From: a virus | Direction: 5' to 3' (one strand) | Virus record (IMG/VR): IMGVR_UViG_3300031521_000076 | Coordinates: 1 to 57,753 of that record | DNA: 57,753 bases | Notes under the pieces: generated by a model | The model's database searches: none | The model's input: only the letters and a program-made list of their open reading frames with translations | Told to the model about the DNA's origin: nothing | Made by a program: the position numbers and the translations under genes | In this document: positions 1 to 9,455 of the stretch, in pieces | How positions within the stretch are numbered: the first letter of the stretch is position 1 | Layout: the number at the start of each line of letters is the position of its first letter

Positions 1-117
1 AAAAGTTGATGCATTTGCAGTTATTGAAGTAGATGAATTTTGAATGCTAATTACAGGTTGTGATGTAGCAGGAGGGCCTAAAATTAGACCGGTTTTAATT
101 TTAAATTCGTTTGCCAT
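1..117 (-). CDS. Virion/fibre protein, N-terminal fragment
   Basis: Reading the minus strand from an ATG at 117 gives an open frame that runs off the left end of the window, so only the first 39 residues are visible. The translation starts MANEFKIKTGLILGPP and continues into a Ser/Thr/Ala-rich stretch. Starts of this kind, followed by low-complexity Ser/Thr segments, are typical of phage tail-fibre proteins. It is the last visible gene of the minus-strand structural block and is separated from the next gene upstream by an unusual 314-bp spacer. Function beyond 'probably structural' is inference. Confidence 0.5.
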   Translation of the reverse strand, partial: MANEFKIKTGLILGPPATSQPVISIQNSSTSITANASTF

Positions 118-222
118 TAATTGATATATATTATTTTTCTTTCACTGTCCAGAAAAGTTTATTGCTGTAATATATTTATCTTCTTTTTAATATGATGTTG
201 ATTCATTATAGAAGTTTTAAAC

Positions 223-259
223 TTTAACACAACTTTAACACTTAAATGTGAAACTTTTT
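223..259 (-). promoter_or_regulatory. Bipartite conserved element, left copy
   Basis: Read on the minus strand this is AAAAAGTTTCACA (259..247), 8 nt, then TTAAAGTTGTGTTAAA (238..223). The same two blocks with the same 8-nt spacing occur at 54313..54349 on the plus strand, with one mismatch in 29 specified bases. A further partial copy of the second block overlaps downstream (227..212). It lies about 105 nt before the start codon of the gene at 117. I infer a protein-binding or promoter element. Confidence 0.55.
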
Positions 260-347
260 ATGTGAGTACCATAAAAATAGATATCTAGTTCTCCAGGAAA
301 TCTATTACTCTAGTCTGATACCGCTGTTTGAAAGCTGATCTGAACTG

Positions 348-389
348 CTCGAAGCTGTCTACCTGCTGGAAACTCCTCGAAGCTGTCTA
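348..389. repeat. 14-bp direct repeat with competing hairpins
   Basis: CTCGAAGCTGTCTA occurs at 348..361 and again at 376..389. ACAGCTTC at 401..408 is complementary to GAAGCTGT inside either copy (351..358 or 379..386), so the downstream segment could pair with only one of them at a time. A further inverted pair, GCTGTTTG/CAAACAGC, sits at 323..330 and 398..405. The seen facts are the repeats; alternative RNA folds are inference. Confidence 0.5.
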
Positions 390-431
390 GCATAATCCAA
401 ACAGCTTCTGATTCGTTAAAATACTTCTTTT

Positions 432-1442
432 TTATCCTGTGATTACATATTTACATGATGTATCTAATATTGTATTTAATCCCCATGATAATGATACATC
501 ACCATTCCCATATATTGAAACGCCCGTGTAAATCTGTTCGTTAAATTCATAAACTGCTATTTGTAATGGGCCTGTACCAAGTAAATGTCTAGTAGCAGGA
601 ATAGAATAATTAGATTGAATAGTTCCATCAAATGTTCCAGAATATTTACTTGCATAATATGAAGCATCTGTAACTGAAATTGTAATTGTTGAAGCATCTG
701 AATCTATTGTAGTTCCAAGACCAGCTATCAATTCTTTAATATATGCAATATTATTTGCCTCTGTAGAATATATTGAATGCTCTCCTGCTAAGGTGCTTGT
801 AACTGCGTCAAGCTTATTAGTAGATAAATCATTTATTTGTTCAGCTAAAATCTCTATAGATGCATCAATTATAGTACCATTAAATCCAAGAATAACACTA
901 TTAGCATCACTTGAAATAGTAACGTTTCCGGAACCCTTTATTTCTTTTAAATAAAATGTAGTATCTACTGAAGTATCTAAACGTCCTTCATAAATAGCTC
1001 CTGACGAATCTAATAGATTCTCTATTTTAATGGAATGAGAAGGCCCAAAATGATTCGCATTATTGATATAATATAATCCATTTTCACCTTGCAATAAGTC
1101 TGCGTCGATAATCGATGAGCTTGGAGTGGCCTTATTTGAATCATAGGTTAATAATATATTTCCAATATTACCTGAGATTGCAGATGAACGAGAATATTTT
1201 ATATGAATGTAAAAGTTTTCATAATCTTGAAAACTTATTGCTGCTAAATTTACTTGATTAAAAGTTTGCCAATTGTTCCAGATAAGATTATCAAAGGACC
1301 ATTTAAATTCTTTTTTTATAAAAGTTCCAACTAATTCTTCTTCTCTAAATGACCGCATACGCTCCACATTTTGAATTGGAGACATATTTCTAAATTCAAT
1401 GGCTGTTATGTATGTACGACGATCTGGAAAAACATATTGCAT
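432..1442 (-). CDS. Tail fibre/appendage protein
   Basis: This 336-aa protein is of unknown family. Its N-terminal third (to about residue 85) is a globular-looking part with many Trp, Tyr and Phe residues. The remainder is Ser/Thr/Asp/Asn-rich, with short beta-prone segments such as GSGNVTISSDANSVIL and a heptad-like stretch near residues 195-215, which is the usual build of a trimeric tail fibre. The C-terminal part from about residue 265 may be a tip domain. It follows the 151-aa gene in the same minus-strand operon after a 28-bp gap and is the last complete gene before the long spacer. No catalytic motif is visible. Confidence 0.55.
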   Translation of the reverse strand: MQYVFPDRRTYITAIEFRNMSPIQNVERMRSFREEELVGTFIKKEFKWSFDNLIWNNWQTFNQVNLAAISFQDYENFYIHIKYSRSSAISGNIGNILLTYDSNKATPSSSIIDADLLQGENGLYYINNANHFGPSHSIKIENLLDSSGAIYEGRLDTSVDTTFYLKEIKGSGNVTISSDANSVILGFNGTIIDASIEILAEQINDLSTNKLDAVTSTLAGEHSIYSTEANNIAYIKELIAGLGTTIDSDASTITISVTDASYYASKYSGTFDGTIQSNYSIPATRHLLGTGPLQIAVYEFNEQIYTGVSIYGNGDVSLSWGLNTILDTSCKYVITG

Positions 1443-1470
1443 GAAAAATCTTTATTTTATTATTTATTCG

Positions 1471-1926
1471 TTATTTAGCAAACAAGAAAGGTATTAATTT
1501 TTTAAGAACTTCATTTGCAATACCTGAAAATTGAACTGTGGTTAATTCTTGTAATGTAGCAGACGATGATGCTGCCAAAATAATTTGAGTATACGATGTA
1601 GTATAAATTGGTGACATTGAGTTAGAACTACTATCAAACGCTACAAGATTACCTCCATTTGCAGTGCATTGTATAAAACTCGGACCCGGTCTATTTTCAA
1701 AAGCTAATTGAGCATTTAAAAGTGACACAGTTAATCCAACATAAACTCCGTTCCCAAGTGGTTCTTTTCCTGAACCACTTACAATAATAGGTTTATCCAT
1801 ATTCGTAGTTTCAGCATTTCTTAAAGTATCATAAAGATCCTGCATAACAATAGAAACTGATGGTGATGCTATTGTTATAAGTCTTGGGGATGATAGCCAA
1901 TTTATTGATATGTCACTTCTGATCAT
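1471..1926 (-). CDS. Small virion-associated protein of unknown family
   Basis: This is a 151-aa protein with no signal peptide or membrane segment. It is Ser-rich, with hydrophobic beta-like strands. It sits between two fibre genes in the minus-strand operon, which suggests a tail-tip or fibre connector or a fibre chaperone. A T4-late-like TATAAAAT box (1935..1942) lies 8 nt before the ATG, so it may also be transcribed independently of the giant gene upstream. The family is not recognised; the structural role is inferred only from position and composition. Confidence 0.45.
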   Translation of the reverse strand: MIRSDISINWLSSPRLITIASPSVSIVMQDLYDTLRNAETTNMDKPIIVSGSGKEPLGNGVYVGLTVSLLNAQLAFENRPGPSFIQCTANGGNLVAFDSSSNSMSPIYTTSYTQIILAASSSATLQELTTVQFSGIANEVLKKLIPFLFAK

Positions 1927-1934
1927 AATGATTT

Positions 1935-1942
1935 ATTTTATA
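1935..1942 (-). promoter_or_regulatory. T4-late-like promoter box (TATAAAAT)
   Basis: On the minus strand TATAAAAT within AATATATAAAATAAATC lies 8 nt upstream of the ATG at 1926. It matches the box found before other structural genes of this window. Transcription would be expected to start 0-5 nt before the ATG. Confidence 0.5.
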
Positions 1943-1945
1943 TAT

Positions 1946-4900
1946 TTAGTTCGTCTGAAGGTCACTTATAAGAGTAACTGGCAAAGCTATATCGATACTT
2001 TCAATATTTATGTATCGATTATATGGTTTATACCCATATTTTCTAACGCGCCATACTGAATTCGTAACGGGGTCACCATCATAAACTACAGTTGCTACAC
2101 CTAAACCATTAGTAGAAGTGTTTAAAATATAAGGAATTGTAGATGATGCATCATCAATGTATGTATATGCACCAGGAATTGGCACATCATTTTCATCCTT
2201 TACTATTATTGAAAGATTAATAGTTTGAGATGAATAAAGTATTGATGGATCGATATAAGTATAAAATTGAGCACCATCAATATATGAAGTGAATGAAGGG
2301 CCTAACGCAAATATATTTGTTGATACGTTCGTAGCTCTTAAACTGCCATCCAGCCTTGTTATATTCTCAAGCATTTGAAATGATCCCGATGCATCTGATA
2401 CCCATATTGTTCCAACTAATGAACCCACTGATACCTCAAATACATTACTTACTATGGCAGTCGCTGAGGAATTTACGCCTTTAATAGTTTCACCTATAAC
2501 AAAAGGATTAGTTTTAGCTCCATATTCCATGAACTTGACAGCTTCTATTTTAAGTTTCAAATTAAATCCGGTGCTTGCTGATAGAGTTTCAGCTAACATA
2601 TTAGAAGAAGTACAAGTTCTGAATCCTGTATATCCTGGGCCTTTATCAATATCATACATTAAATTTAATCCTTCAAGTAAATCATTAGTAGTTCCTAAAT
2701 CTAAACCATTTAATTTATAAGGCATCATTACAGTAGAAATTGAGCCATCTTGTAAGTATGTTTTAGGAACACACCTAAATCCAGAAACTCCATATATTTT
2801 ATGTGGCCATGTATAAATTATTCCATCACTTGGGTTCTGTAAATAAAGTCTTCCATTTGCAAATTGTGAGGATGAACTCAAAAGATTATAAGGAGCTGGA
2901 TCTTTTATAGATGCAGTAAAATTAATATGAAGTGCTCCTGTTGATGAGTTCCAATAAAGCTCATTGAAAATAGAGTCATATACGGCTATATATGAAGTGG
3001 CCATCCCATCTATAGCTGACCCTAATTGATAAGATTGTATTGTTGATGTTCCTATTGGCGTTGCATTTCCACCCGACATTCCTTTTATAATTGTATTTAA
3101 TGTATTACTAGCAATTGGATTATCAGAGTTATTGATTCGGATATTTTGTAATGTTAAGGTATCAGATGTATTTGCTGCCATATATACTGGAGATACCCCA
3201 AGAAAATTTGGATATCCACCGATATTTAAATTATGAACAAAATTATTATTTGACCCAATATTTAAGTAAAAATAATTTAAAATTAAAGAATAATTTAAAA
3301 ATGTGTTAACGTTTAATATCCTATTATTTGTTACACCAGTATTAAAAATTATTCCGTAAGTTACAGCATTGGCTTTATTAAGTTGATCAACTCCATTTAT
3401 TACATTATATTGACTATTGTTATATAAATTAATGATACCAGGATGATATCCCGCATTAGTTATATTAACAACTCTATTTAGTAACGATGGCGAAAATCCT
3501 TTTGTTGAACTACAATATACTTCAGTCCACAAAGTACCAGTTGGAACAGTTGCATGATATCTAACTTCGATTCCAGAATTAGATGTTTCATCACCATATG
3601 ATCTGCAATAAGGTTTCATTATAATAGGATATCTTGTGCTATTAATGTTTGTTACCGGAGAAACACCGGTCGGAATTGGCGGATCAGCGATATCTCCTAA
3701 ATTTGCCATAGATCCAGCAACTAAAAGTCTTCCTCTATTCTCTTTTATATAAATTGACGCTAAAAGTGATGAAGCATCCGCCCTAAATGTAGTGCTAAAT
3801 CTTCCAAACGATGAATTAACAGTGAAATTTGTAGAAGAATTTCCGACGCCAGTTAACATAATAACTCCATTTGTAATGCTCACATCATTGAGAGGCTCGC
3901 CCGCAATATAACAGGAAAATGTATATGATGCATCTATTGCTGTTCCAAATCTTTGTGAAATATTTCCCATAGAAGCATTTGCAACTAAAAGATCTGCGTC
4001 TGAAGTAACATTATTCATTATAAGTACTGGCGATGGCGCTTGATCTGCAGTAATTATAATATTTGATGCAGTCCATGTAGTTTGAAATGTATTATTTTGT
4101 AAAATTCTATTTGTTGAAATTTGATTCGGGTCATGTACATATACCTCTTGTTCTGTGCTATCATGATACGTCATCGTTCCATTGATTGAAGAATCATATT
4201 TCCTAAGTACAAAATAATAAGTTGAGCCGTCATTTATTGGCTTTCCAGTTATAGTTGCAGATGAAGTATAGGTTGCTTCAGTTACTATAGGTTCGGTTAC
4301 TGCTATTTGAAGTGCAGATATAGATGAAATAGTTTTAGTTCCATTATTTATAGGATTAGTACAACCTGTAATTTCTATTACATCACCTATTTGATATCCA
4401 TCTTGATTTAAAAAATCTCCTACAGAACTATTTATTTGATGAGTAGCTAGAAATGTTATTGGTCTGCTTGGTGATGCAGTTATTAGCATTTTATTTTGAG
4501 AGTGTACTGCCGTTAATGTTGCGAGCGAAGAATATGCGGTTTCTAGTAAAGTGGGCTCTACAACAGTTAGTTTTAATGTCGAAACATTAGATAATGTGTA
4601 ATTTCTATTATTAAGATTAGTTCCCGTTACTATAAGTTTATCATTGATTTTATAGCCGTCAGTAATAAAGGATCCAGTCGATGCAGTTATTCCATGTGAT
4701 GCATCAAACACTAAAGTTCTGCCTGCTGCTGCTGTCATAGTAGGTTTAGCAAGTGTATATGTCCACTGGGCAACTGATGGAGAATTACTACTAAATACTT
4801 TTGTAGACGAATTTTTAGTAAAACCTCTAACATCGCCTTTATAAATTTCAAATGCGGGAGTAGTAGCTGATGGATTTCTTTGTGGCCAACCAAATACTAC

Positions 4901-7486
4901 ACTTTTTGATGCAGAACAATATGCTGAAAACCATTCTGGAAATAATCTGTCAGCTAAAAATGGTGTGGCTGAAAATTCTGAACTATCCCAATATGCATCT
5001 CTACTTCTCGTAAAAAAATTTCTAACTTTAAAATAATAAGGCGTATTATCTACTAATTCTTTATCAGTAATTGGGTCATATCCTATACGTTGTCCTGCAG
5101 AATAGCCCATTGTCATATTACGCATATCATGCGAGTATGTCAAATTTTTAAATGTATTATTAGATGATAATATTGCTGTTAATGGCATCAATCCATAAGT
5201 TTCTATATTTTCAAATACTGAATCGTTTACATATTGATTCAATAAAATTCCACATTGTCCTGCTATATAATTTTGTAATTTATAAAGTCTTACATTTTTT
5301 ATATTCAAATTATTTGAATATCCCACTTCAAACAAACCATATGGCGCTGTCAGTGTGCCTGTGGCACTCGCCATTGAATTCACGACTCCCACTAAATTAT
5401 CAATATTCATATTATGAAGAAATGTAGCAGTTGTAAATATGTTTCGTAAATTATCGCGACCAGCCCGATCATATCCACCTAAAGTAGGAGAATAATTTCT
5501 TCTAGCCGGCATTAAACTCATTCCATAATTTTTTATATTGACATTATAGCATTCAGTTAATGTTGGCAGATTCCAAACTCCTACATTTTTTATATTAATA
5601 GTTTGAGATTGTGTATAATCTAATAACGCTTCATCTATTAAACATGTATCTAAATTTATACTACCGCCATTAATCATATTAATATACATTGATAACGAGG
5701 CTGAATTTGTCATTAAATCTACTGGTATATCTGACGTAAGCATGATATTCGGTATTCTAACTTTTGCACCTAATGGAATAACATTTCCAAATACACCATC
5801 ACCAAACTGTATAATATTAGTTAGTTGCGCGCTATACGGATTATATATTGAAACATCAACCTGTCCTATACCCGCCACGCATGGAGTATTTAATGTTGCA
5901 GTAGAGCTATTAATAATTTTTTCAATTACAGTATTTGATGGTATAGCAGTATTAGATTTTGATGTAATATGTGCACCTGTAAAAATTTTTGATGTATCTA
6001 AAAGAATTGTACGAGACTGAATATTAGTTGACACATTATTTATAAGAAGCAGATTATCTTGATCTGGTGAAGGTTGTTGTACAAAGAAATTTCCTCGGAC
6101 TCCATTGTTTACGGCTGACAATCCTTCAACAAATTTTGGAACAGTTCCACCATAAGCTCCAGTAACATTTAACCAAATTTCGAATATAGATGTATCTTGC
6201 CCAGTTTCTACCCAAATCGCCGGAACCCAATCAGTATATGGCGTAGTAATTTGCTGATTTGGAAATCCAGTTCCTGTACTTAAATCAATCCATCCTCCTT
6301 TTACTGTGATAATTCCCTGACCACTTGTTGGTCTAATTTCTTGCCGAGCTTGTGCAGAAGTTCGGCCTGTAGTAAATCGTATAACATTTGTAGAGGTATT
6401 AACAATATTTAATGTTCCACTATTTATGGTGATACCTGACCAGAATTTATCTTGATCAGTATTTACTGTAACAGTAGCGTTATTATTTATAACTAACGTA
6501 TCATTCGATCTCCAAGGAATATATGTCGGAATAATTTTTGAATATTCCTTTGCACTACTAAACCCTCCAAAAGCGGTCCACGTGATTCCATCTTCTGACC
6601 ATGAAGGTTTTGTGCTAGTTGATAAAGCTACCCATCTACCACCAAATAGTGGATCATAATTTTCACCATATGCTACCGTTTTCCATCTTCCTGCTGCTGA
6701 TTGTAAAGTATTTGTATTTAACCAATCTATTCCATTTAATGAATATGCTGCTGAAGCATCGAGGGCATTCGTTACAGCTACAAATTTTCCTCTATTATTA
6801 CTAGCAATTGAATTCCATGATGTATCTTTTGTCATGGTCGTTTCAATCCATAAAGAACCATCATATGAATATGCACCTTTATTTGTATTTGAAGCTACCG
6901 CCGCCCAAATATTAAGGCATGAATCATATGCTAAACTTGCCCAATTTCTAGATGCAGGCATTGCTCGATAAGACCAATTAGAGCCATCGGTAGATATTTG
7001 GGCAGTTGATGAATTCCACCCCAAAGTTATAAAATTACCATTACCATAAGCAATAGCATTATATTTTGCGCTTCTTTCAAGATTCACAACTTGCCAATTC
7101 ATACCATCTAATGTTCTTGCAGCTGTAGTACTTCCGTCAATGACAGCTACGAATTGTCCATTTCCAAAAGCTATACCTCCCCAACTTGCATCTACGGGTA
7201 AAGTTCGTAAACCCCAATTATTACCTCCATTTGCTGAAGATGCTGCTATAGTACTAGTTCCATTTCCTGTAGAACTGGATACTGCAAGTAATATTTCATT
7301 TCCATAAGCAACATCTGTCCATGCTGTATATGTCGGCATCGCAATATCCGTTGTTGCAGATGGCATAGTAGGTATAGAAATTATACAACCCGCTGTACTG
7401 GCGGTTGAAAGTTTAGGTACAGCAATAAACCGTGGAGTCATTATATTATCAGCATTTACACTTATAGGCACTGTTTGTATTGCCAT
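1946..7486 (-). CDS. Giant tail fibre/adhesin with beta-propeller-like head and regulatory-like C-terminal domain
   Basis: This 1846-aa protein is a likely receptor-binding or distal tail appendage. Residues about 45-310 contain six or seven repeats of about 45 aa with the pattern W..IAYGNG.FVAV followed by S.DG..W, resembling the BNR/Asp-box repeats of sialidase-like beta-propellers. The middle is a long Asn/Ser/Thr/Ile-rich region with parallel beta-helix character (many N-I-x-N steps at about residues 600-750 and 1330-1430). It also holds a duplicated segment near residues 900-1050 (ASHGITASTGSF versus ATHQINSSVGDF, each followed by similar text). The last 110 residues (IKDENDVPIPGAYTYI onward) look like a carboxypeptidase-regulatory or Ig-like beta-sandwich. 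No enzyme active site was identified. The start is the only good ATG, 12 bp after the upstream gene. Confidence 0.65.
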   Translation of the reverse strand: MAIQTVPISVNADNIMTPRFIAVPKLSTASTAGCIISIPTMPSATTDIAMPTYTAWTDVAYGNEILLAVSSSTGNGTSTIAASSANGGNNWGLRTLPVDASWGGIAFGNGQFVAVIDGSTTAARTLDGMNWQVVNLERSAKYNAIAYGNGNFITLGWNSSTAQISTDGSNWSYRAMPASRNWASLAYDSCLNIWAAVASNTNKGAYSYDGSLWIETTMTKDTSWNSIASNNRGKFVAVTNALDASAAYSLNGIDWLNTNTLQSAAGRWKTVAYGENYDPLFGGRWVALSTSTKPSWSEDGITWTAFGGFSSAKEYSKIIPTYIPWRSNDTLVINNNATVTVNTDQDKFWSGITINSGTLNIVNTSTNVIRFTTGRTSAQARQEIRPTSGQGIITVKGGWIDLSTGTGFPNQQITTPYTDWVPAIWVETGQDTSIFEIWLNVTGAYGGTVPKFVEGLSAVNNGVRGNFFVQQPSPDQDNLLLINNVSTNIQSRTILLDTSKIFTGAHITSKSNTAIPSNTVIEKIINSSTATLNTPCVAGIGQVDVSIYNPYSAQLTNIIQFGDGVFGNVIPLGAKVRIPNIMLTSDIPVDLMTNSASLSMYINMINGGSINLDTCLIDEALLDYTQSQTINIKNVGVWNLPTLTECYNVNIKNYGMSLMPARRNYSPTLGGYDRAGRDNLRNIFTTATFLHNMNIDNLVGVVNSMASATGTLTAPYGLFEVGYSNNLNIKNVRLYKLQNYIAGQCGILLNQYVNDSVFENIETYGLMPLTAILSSNNTFKNLTYSHDMRNMTMGYSAGQRIGYDPITDKELVDNTPYYFKVRNFFTRSRDAYWDSSEFSATPFLADRLFPEWFSAYCSASKSVVFGWPQRNPSATTPAFEIYKGDVRGFTKNSSTKVFSSNSPSVAQWTYTLAKPTMTAAAGRTLVFDASHGITASTGSFITDGYKINDKLIVTGTNLNNRNYTLSNVSTLKLTVVEPTLLETAYSSLATLTAVHSQNKMLITASPSRPITFLATHQINSSVGDFLNQDGYQIGDVIEITGCTNPINNGTKTISSISALQIAVTEPIVTEATYTSSATITGKPINDGSTYYFVLRKYDSSINGTMTYHDSTEQEVYVHDPNQISTNRILQNNTFQTTWTASNIIITADQAPSPVLIMNNVTSDADLLVANASMGNISQRFGTAIDASYTFSCYIAGEPLNDVSITNGVIMLTGVGNSSTNFTVNSSFGRFSTTFRADASSLLASIYIKENRGRLLVAGSMANLGDIADPPIPTGVSPVTNINSTRYPIIMKPYCRSYGDETSNSGIEVRYHATVPTGTLWTEVYCSSTKGFSPSLLNRVVNITNAGYHPGIINLYNNSQYNVINGVDQLNKANAVTYGIIFNTGVTNNRILNVNTFLNYSLILNYFYLNIGSNNNFVHNLNIGGYPNFLGVSPVYMAANTSDTLTLQNIRINNSDNPIASNTLNTIIKGMSGGNATPIGTSTIQSYQLGSAIDGMATSYIAVYDSIFNELYWNSSTGALHINFTASIKDPAPYNLLSSSSQFANGRLYLQNPSDGIIYTWPHKIYGVSGFRCVPKTYLQDGSISTVMMPYKLNGLDLGTTNDLLEGLNLMYDIDKGPGYTGFRTCTSSNMLAETLSASTGFNLKLKIEAVKFMEYGAKTNPFVIGETIKGVNSSATAIVSNVFEVSVGSLVGTIWVSDASGSFQMLENITRLDGSLRATNVSTNIFALGPSFTSYIDGAQFYTYIDPSILYSSQTINLSIIVKDENDVPIPGAYTYIDDASSTIPYILNTSTNGLGVATVVYDGDPVTNSVWRVRKYGYKPYNRYINIESIDIALPVTLISDLQTN

Positions 7487-7498
7487 TTCATTTAATTT

Positions 7499-8485
7499 TT
7501 ATTTTATGTGTACACTTAATATGTTGCCATCGATATCTGTATCGAATGTTATATTTCTTTGATTAAATCCGTAATTATTTATCGAAATTGAAGAAACGTC
7601 TCCTATTGTGTTATATATGAAATTTGTAGTTTTTTGCCCAAGAGCTGATAGTGATATTATACTTGATACATTTCCACTAATGTCATAATAAAAAGATACA
7701 TCTGAAATTCTTGGGGTGTATGTTTCATAATCAATAGATGGGTCAAGAGCTGCACTTGCGCCTGACGAATCTAATTTTCCAAAAAGATAAGAAATTGAAG
7801 CATCTCTAGAAGAAAGAGAACCATCTACATATATTTTTGAAACAGCAGTTGAAGAATCTAACTTGTTATGAAAAAGATATGTTATTGACCCGTCTCTCGT
7901 TAATAAGGATCCGTCAGTATATATTTTTAATTCGTTAATAGATGAATTTAATTTGCCAGAAAGATAATTAATAGATATATCTCTAGCATTTATTGAACTG
8001 TCAACATATGATTTTGTTAAAGAATTGTTAAAAAGATATGAAATTGAACTATCTCTAGAAGAAAGCGAGCCATCAACATAAATTCTTAAACTATTTATAG
8101 ATGCGTTTAGTTTTCCTGAAATATAAGCAATAGAAATATCTCTGGCACTTATTGAACCATCATTATAAATTCTTAAACTATTTATGGATGCATTTAGTTT
8201 TCCTGAAATATAAGCAATAGAAATATCTCTGGCACTTATTGAACCATCATTATAAATTCTTAAACTATTTATGGATGCATTCAACTTTACAGATAAATAT
8301 GCAATTGAAATGTCTCTAAGAGCAAATGAACTATCCACATATGCTTTTGTAACATCACTTGGAGCAGTTGAAACATCGCCTATAGGTACAGCATTTCCAG
8401 CTCCATCATAAAAACTTCCGTCGCGATATTGTAATAAATTTTTATATGTAAGTGATACCTTATTCCCCGTTAAATCATACGTCAT
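7499..8485 (-). CDS. Repeat-built trimeric-fibre-like protein
   Basis: This 328-aa protein is made largely of a repeat of about 29 aa, with the pattern RDISIAYISGKLNASINSL followed by R/K-I-Y-x-D-G-S, between about residues 50 and 235. Two adjacent copies are identical even at the DNA level. Each repeat alternates a heptad-like helical part with a short D-G-S turn, as in phage coiled-coil fibre shafts. The C-terminal 90 residues, with DVSFYYDISGNVSSI and DTDIDGNILSVHI, look beta-rich and may form a tip. It is the first gene of the leftward operon, starting 55 bp from the divergent gene at 8541. Confidence 0.65.
   Translation of the reverse strand: MTYDLTGNKVSLTYKNLLQYRDGSFYDGAGNAVPIGDVSTAPSDVTKAYVDSSFALRDISIAYLSVKLNASINSLRIYNDGSISARDISIAYISGKLNASINSLRIYNDGSISARDISIAYISGKLNASINSLRIYVDGSLSSRDSSISYLFNNSLTKSYVDSSINARDISINYLSGKLNSSINELKIYTDGSLLTRDGSITYLFHNKLDSSTAVSKIYVDGSLSSRDASISYLFGKLDSSGASAALDPSIDYETYTPRISDVSFYYDISGNVSSIISLSALGQKTTNFIYNTIGDVSSISINNYGFNQRNITFDTDIDGNILSVHIK
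8106..8279 (-). repeat. Perfect 87-bp tandem duplication
   Basis: Bases 8106..8192 and 8193..8279 are identical. Each encodes one 29-aa fibre repeat. Degenerate copies flank them on both sides (about 7780..8340). Identity at silent positions shows recent duplication or gene conversion, a way to change fibre length. Confidence 0.9.
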
Positions 8486-8540
8486 ATCTCGCCTTAGTTT
8501 TATGTTATATATATTATAACTAAAAGTTTAATACAAGATT

Positions 8541-9377
8541 ATGAGCTTTAAATATAATTGGGACGAAATCAATATCAACTGGGAAGACCTTGATATGAAT
8601 TGGGAAGATGTGGGAATATACACATATGATGTGCTTCCTTTCATACCAATTCCTGGCGTAACAATAGTATGGGAGTATCTTAATAATATTCCCACCGAAA
8701 AAAAGATTGAACTTAATCCTTTAATTATAAAGCCATTAACTTCACAAGTTGCCACAACTCCTATCATTTCTCCAATTGTAACTGAGGAAAAAAATCTTTT
8801 AACTACAAAACTGGATATATGGGCTCTTACTAAAAAATATCAAGCTCTTAGAAGTGTAGAAAGAGGGGATAAATCTGTATCTGGAATATCTGGATTAGAA
8901 TCAATTTATCTAGAAGAAAAACTTATAGATAAAAAAATAGCTACCATCAATGAAATGATAGATGATTTAGATAAAATTATTTTAACATTACCCATATCTA
9001 TTAAACCTTATACTGCAAATTTTGGAATAACTGCAAAAAATCCTAAGCCAATTATAAAAATTGCTGATAACTTAGAAGACAATGTTAACCCAGCAGTAAT
9101 TGATAATTTAATTGATAAAGCGTCATTAACAAGTGAAGATATGATGCTTCCTAAGTCTGCACATGATTTACGTATCAAAACTTCCACAGTTAATTACTCA
9201 TCTCTTAAAAAAGTGTTATCTGCATCAAGTTTATTCACGGTTACTAAAGATACATTTCCCAAATATGAGATGCTTAAACCTACAAATGTTCAGTGGCTAT
9301 TATTTTTATATAAAGATTTTGTCCCTACGGGAGCAAAAACATTTGGATTTCCGTTACAGCCTCCAATTCCAATATAA
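8541..9377 (+). CDS. Putative structural protein with N-terminal Trp-Glu-Asp repeats
   Basis: This 278-aa protein is transcribed divergently from the leftward fibre operon. The first 25 residues contain three copies of a short N-W-(D/E)-(E/D) motif (YNWDEI, INWEDL, MNWEDV). Residues about 85-150 are predicted helical or coiled coil (KYQALRSVERG to ATINEMIDDLDKII). The C-terminus is Pro-rich (FPLQPPIPI). It has no signal peptide or membrane segment. The repeated Trp/acidic N-terminus looks like a short docking peptide. The family is not recognised; a virion or assembly role is inferred from its neighbours. Confidence 0.45.
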   Translation: MSFKYNWDEININWEDLDMNWEDVGIYTYDVLPFIPIPGVTIVWEYLNNIPTEKKIELNPLIIKPLTSQVATTPIISPIVTEEKNLLTTKLDIWALTKKYQALRSVERGDKSVSGISGLESIYLEEKLIDKKIATINEMIDDLDKIILTLPISIKPYTANFGITAKNPKPIIKIADNLEDNVNPAVIDNLIDKASLTSEDMMLPKSAHDLRIKTSTVNYSSLKKVLSASSLFTVTKDTFPKYEMLKPTNVQWLLFLYKDFVPTGAKTFGFPLQPPIPI

Positions 9378-9455
9378 TTTTTTGATAAAAAGCTATTAAA
9401 GTTTTATGCGAGCAAACTTTCTGAAAATAAATTTTTTTCGGTCGGGCATTTGTTT

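Larger units (their letters stand above)
118..431. other. Long intergenic spacer with regulatory and foldable segments
   Basis: No convincing gene lies in this 314-bp gap between two minus-strand structural genes. It holds three things. The first is a copy of the bipartite AAAAAGTTTCACA / TTAAAGTTGTGTTAAA element on the minus strand (223..259). The second is an inverted repeat, AATAGAT/ATCTATT, at 276..282 and 300..306. The third is a GC-richer patch at about 320..410 with a 14-bp direct repeat and several inverted repeats. The patch differs in base composition from the AT-rich surroundings and could be a structured leader, a terminator without an obvious T-run, or a small RNA. Confidence 0.5.

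Noticed and set aside
2454-6804. Plus-strand reading frames opposite the giant fibre gene
   Set aside because: They lie antisense inside a continuous 1846-aa frame, have no promoters and show no recognisable protein pattern.
8106-8279. CRISPR-like array from the 87-bp repeats
   Set aside because: Repeats are directly adjacent, in frame and coding, with no spacers.
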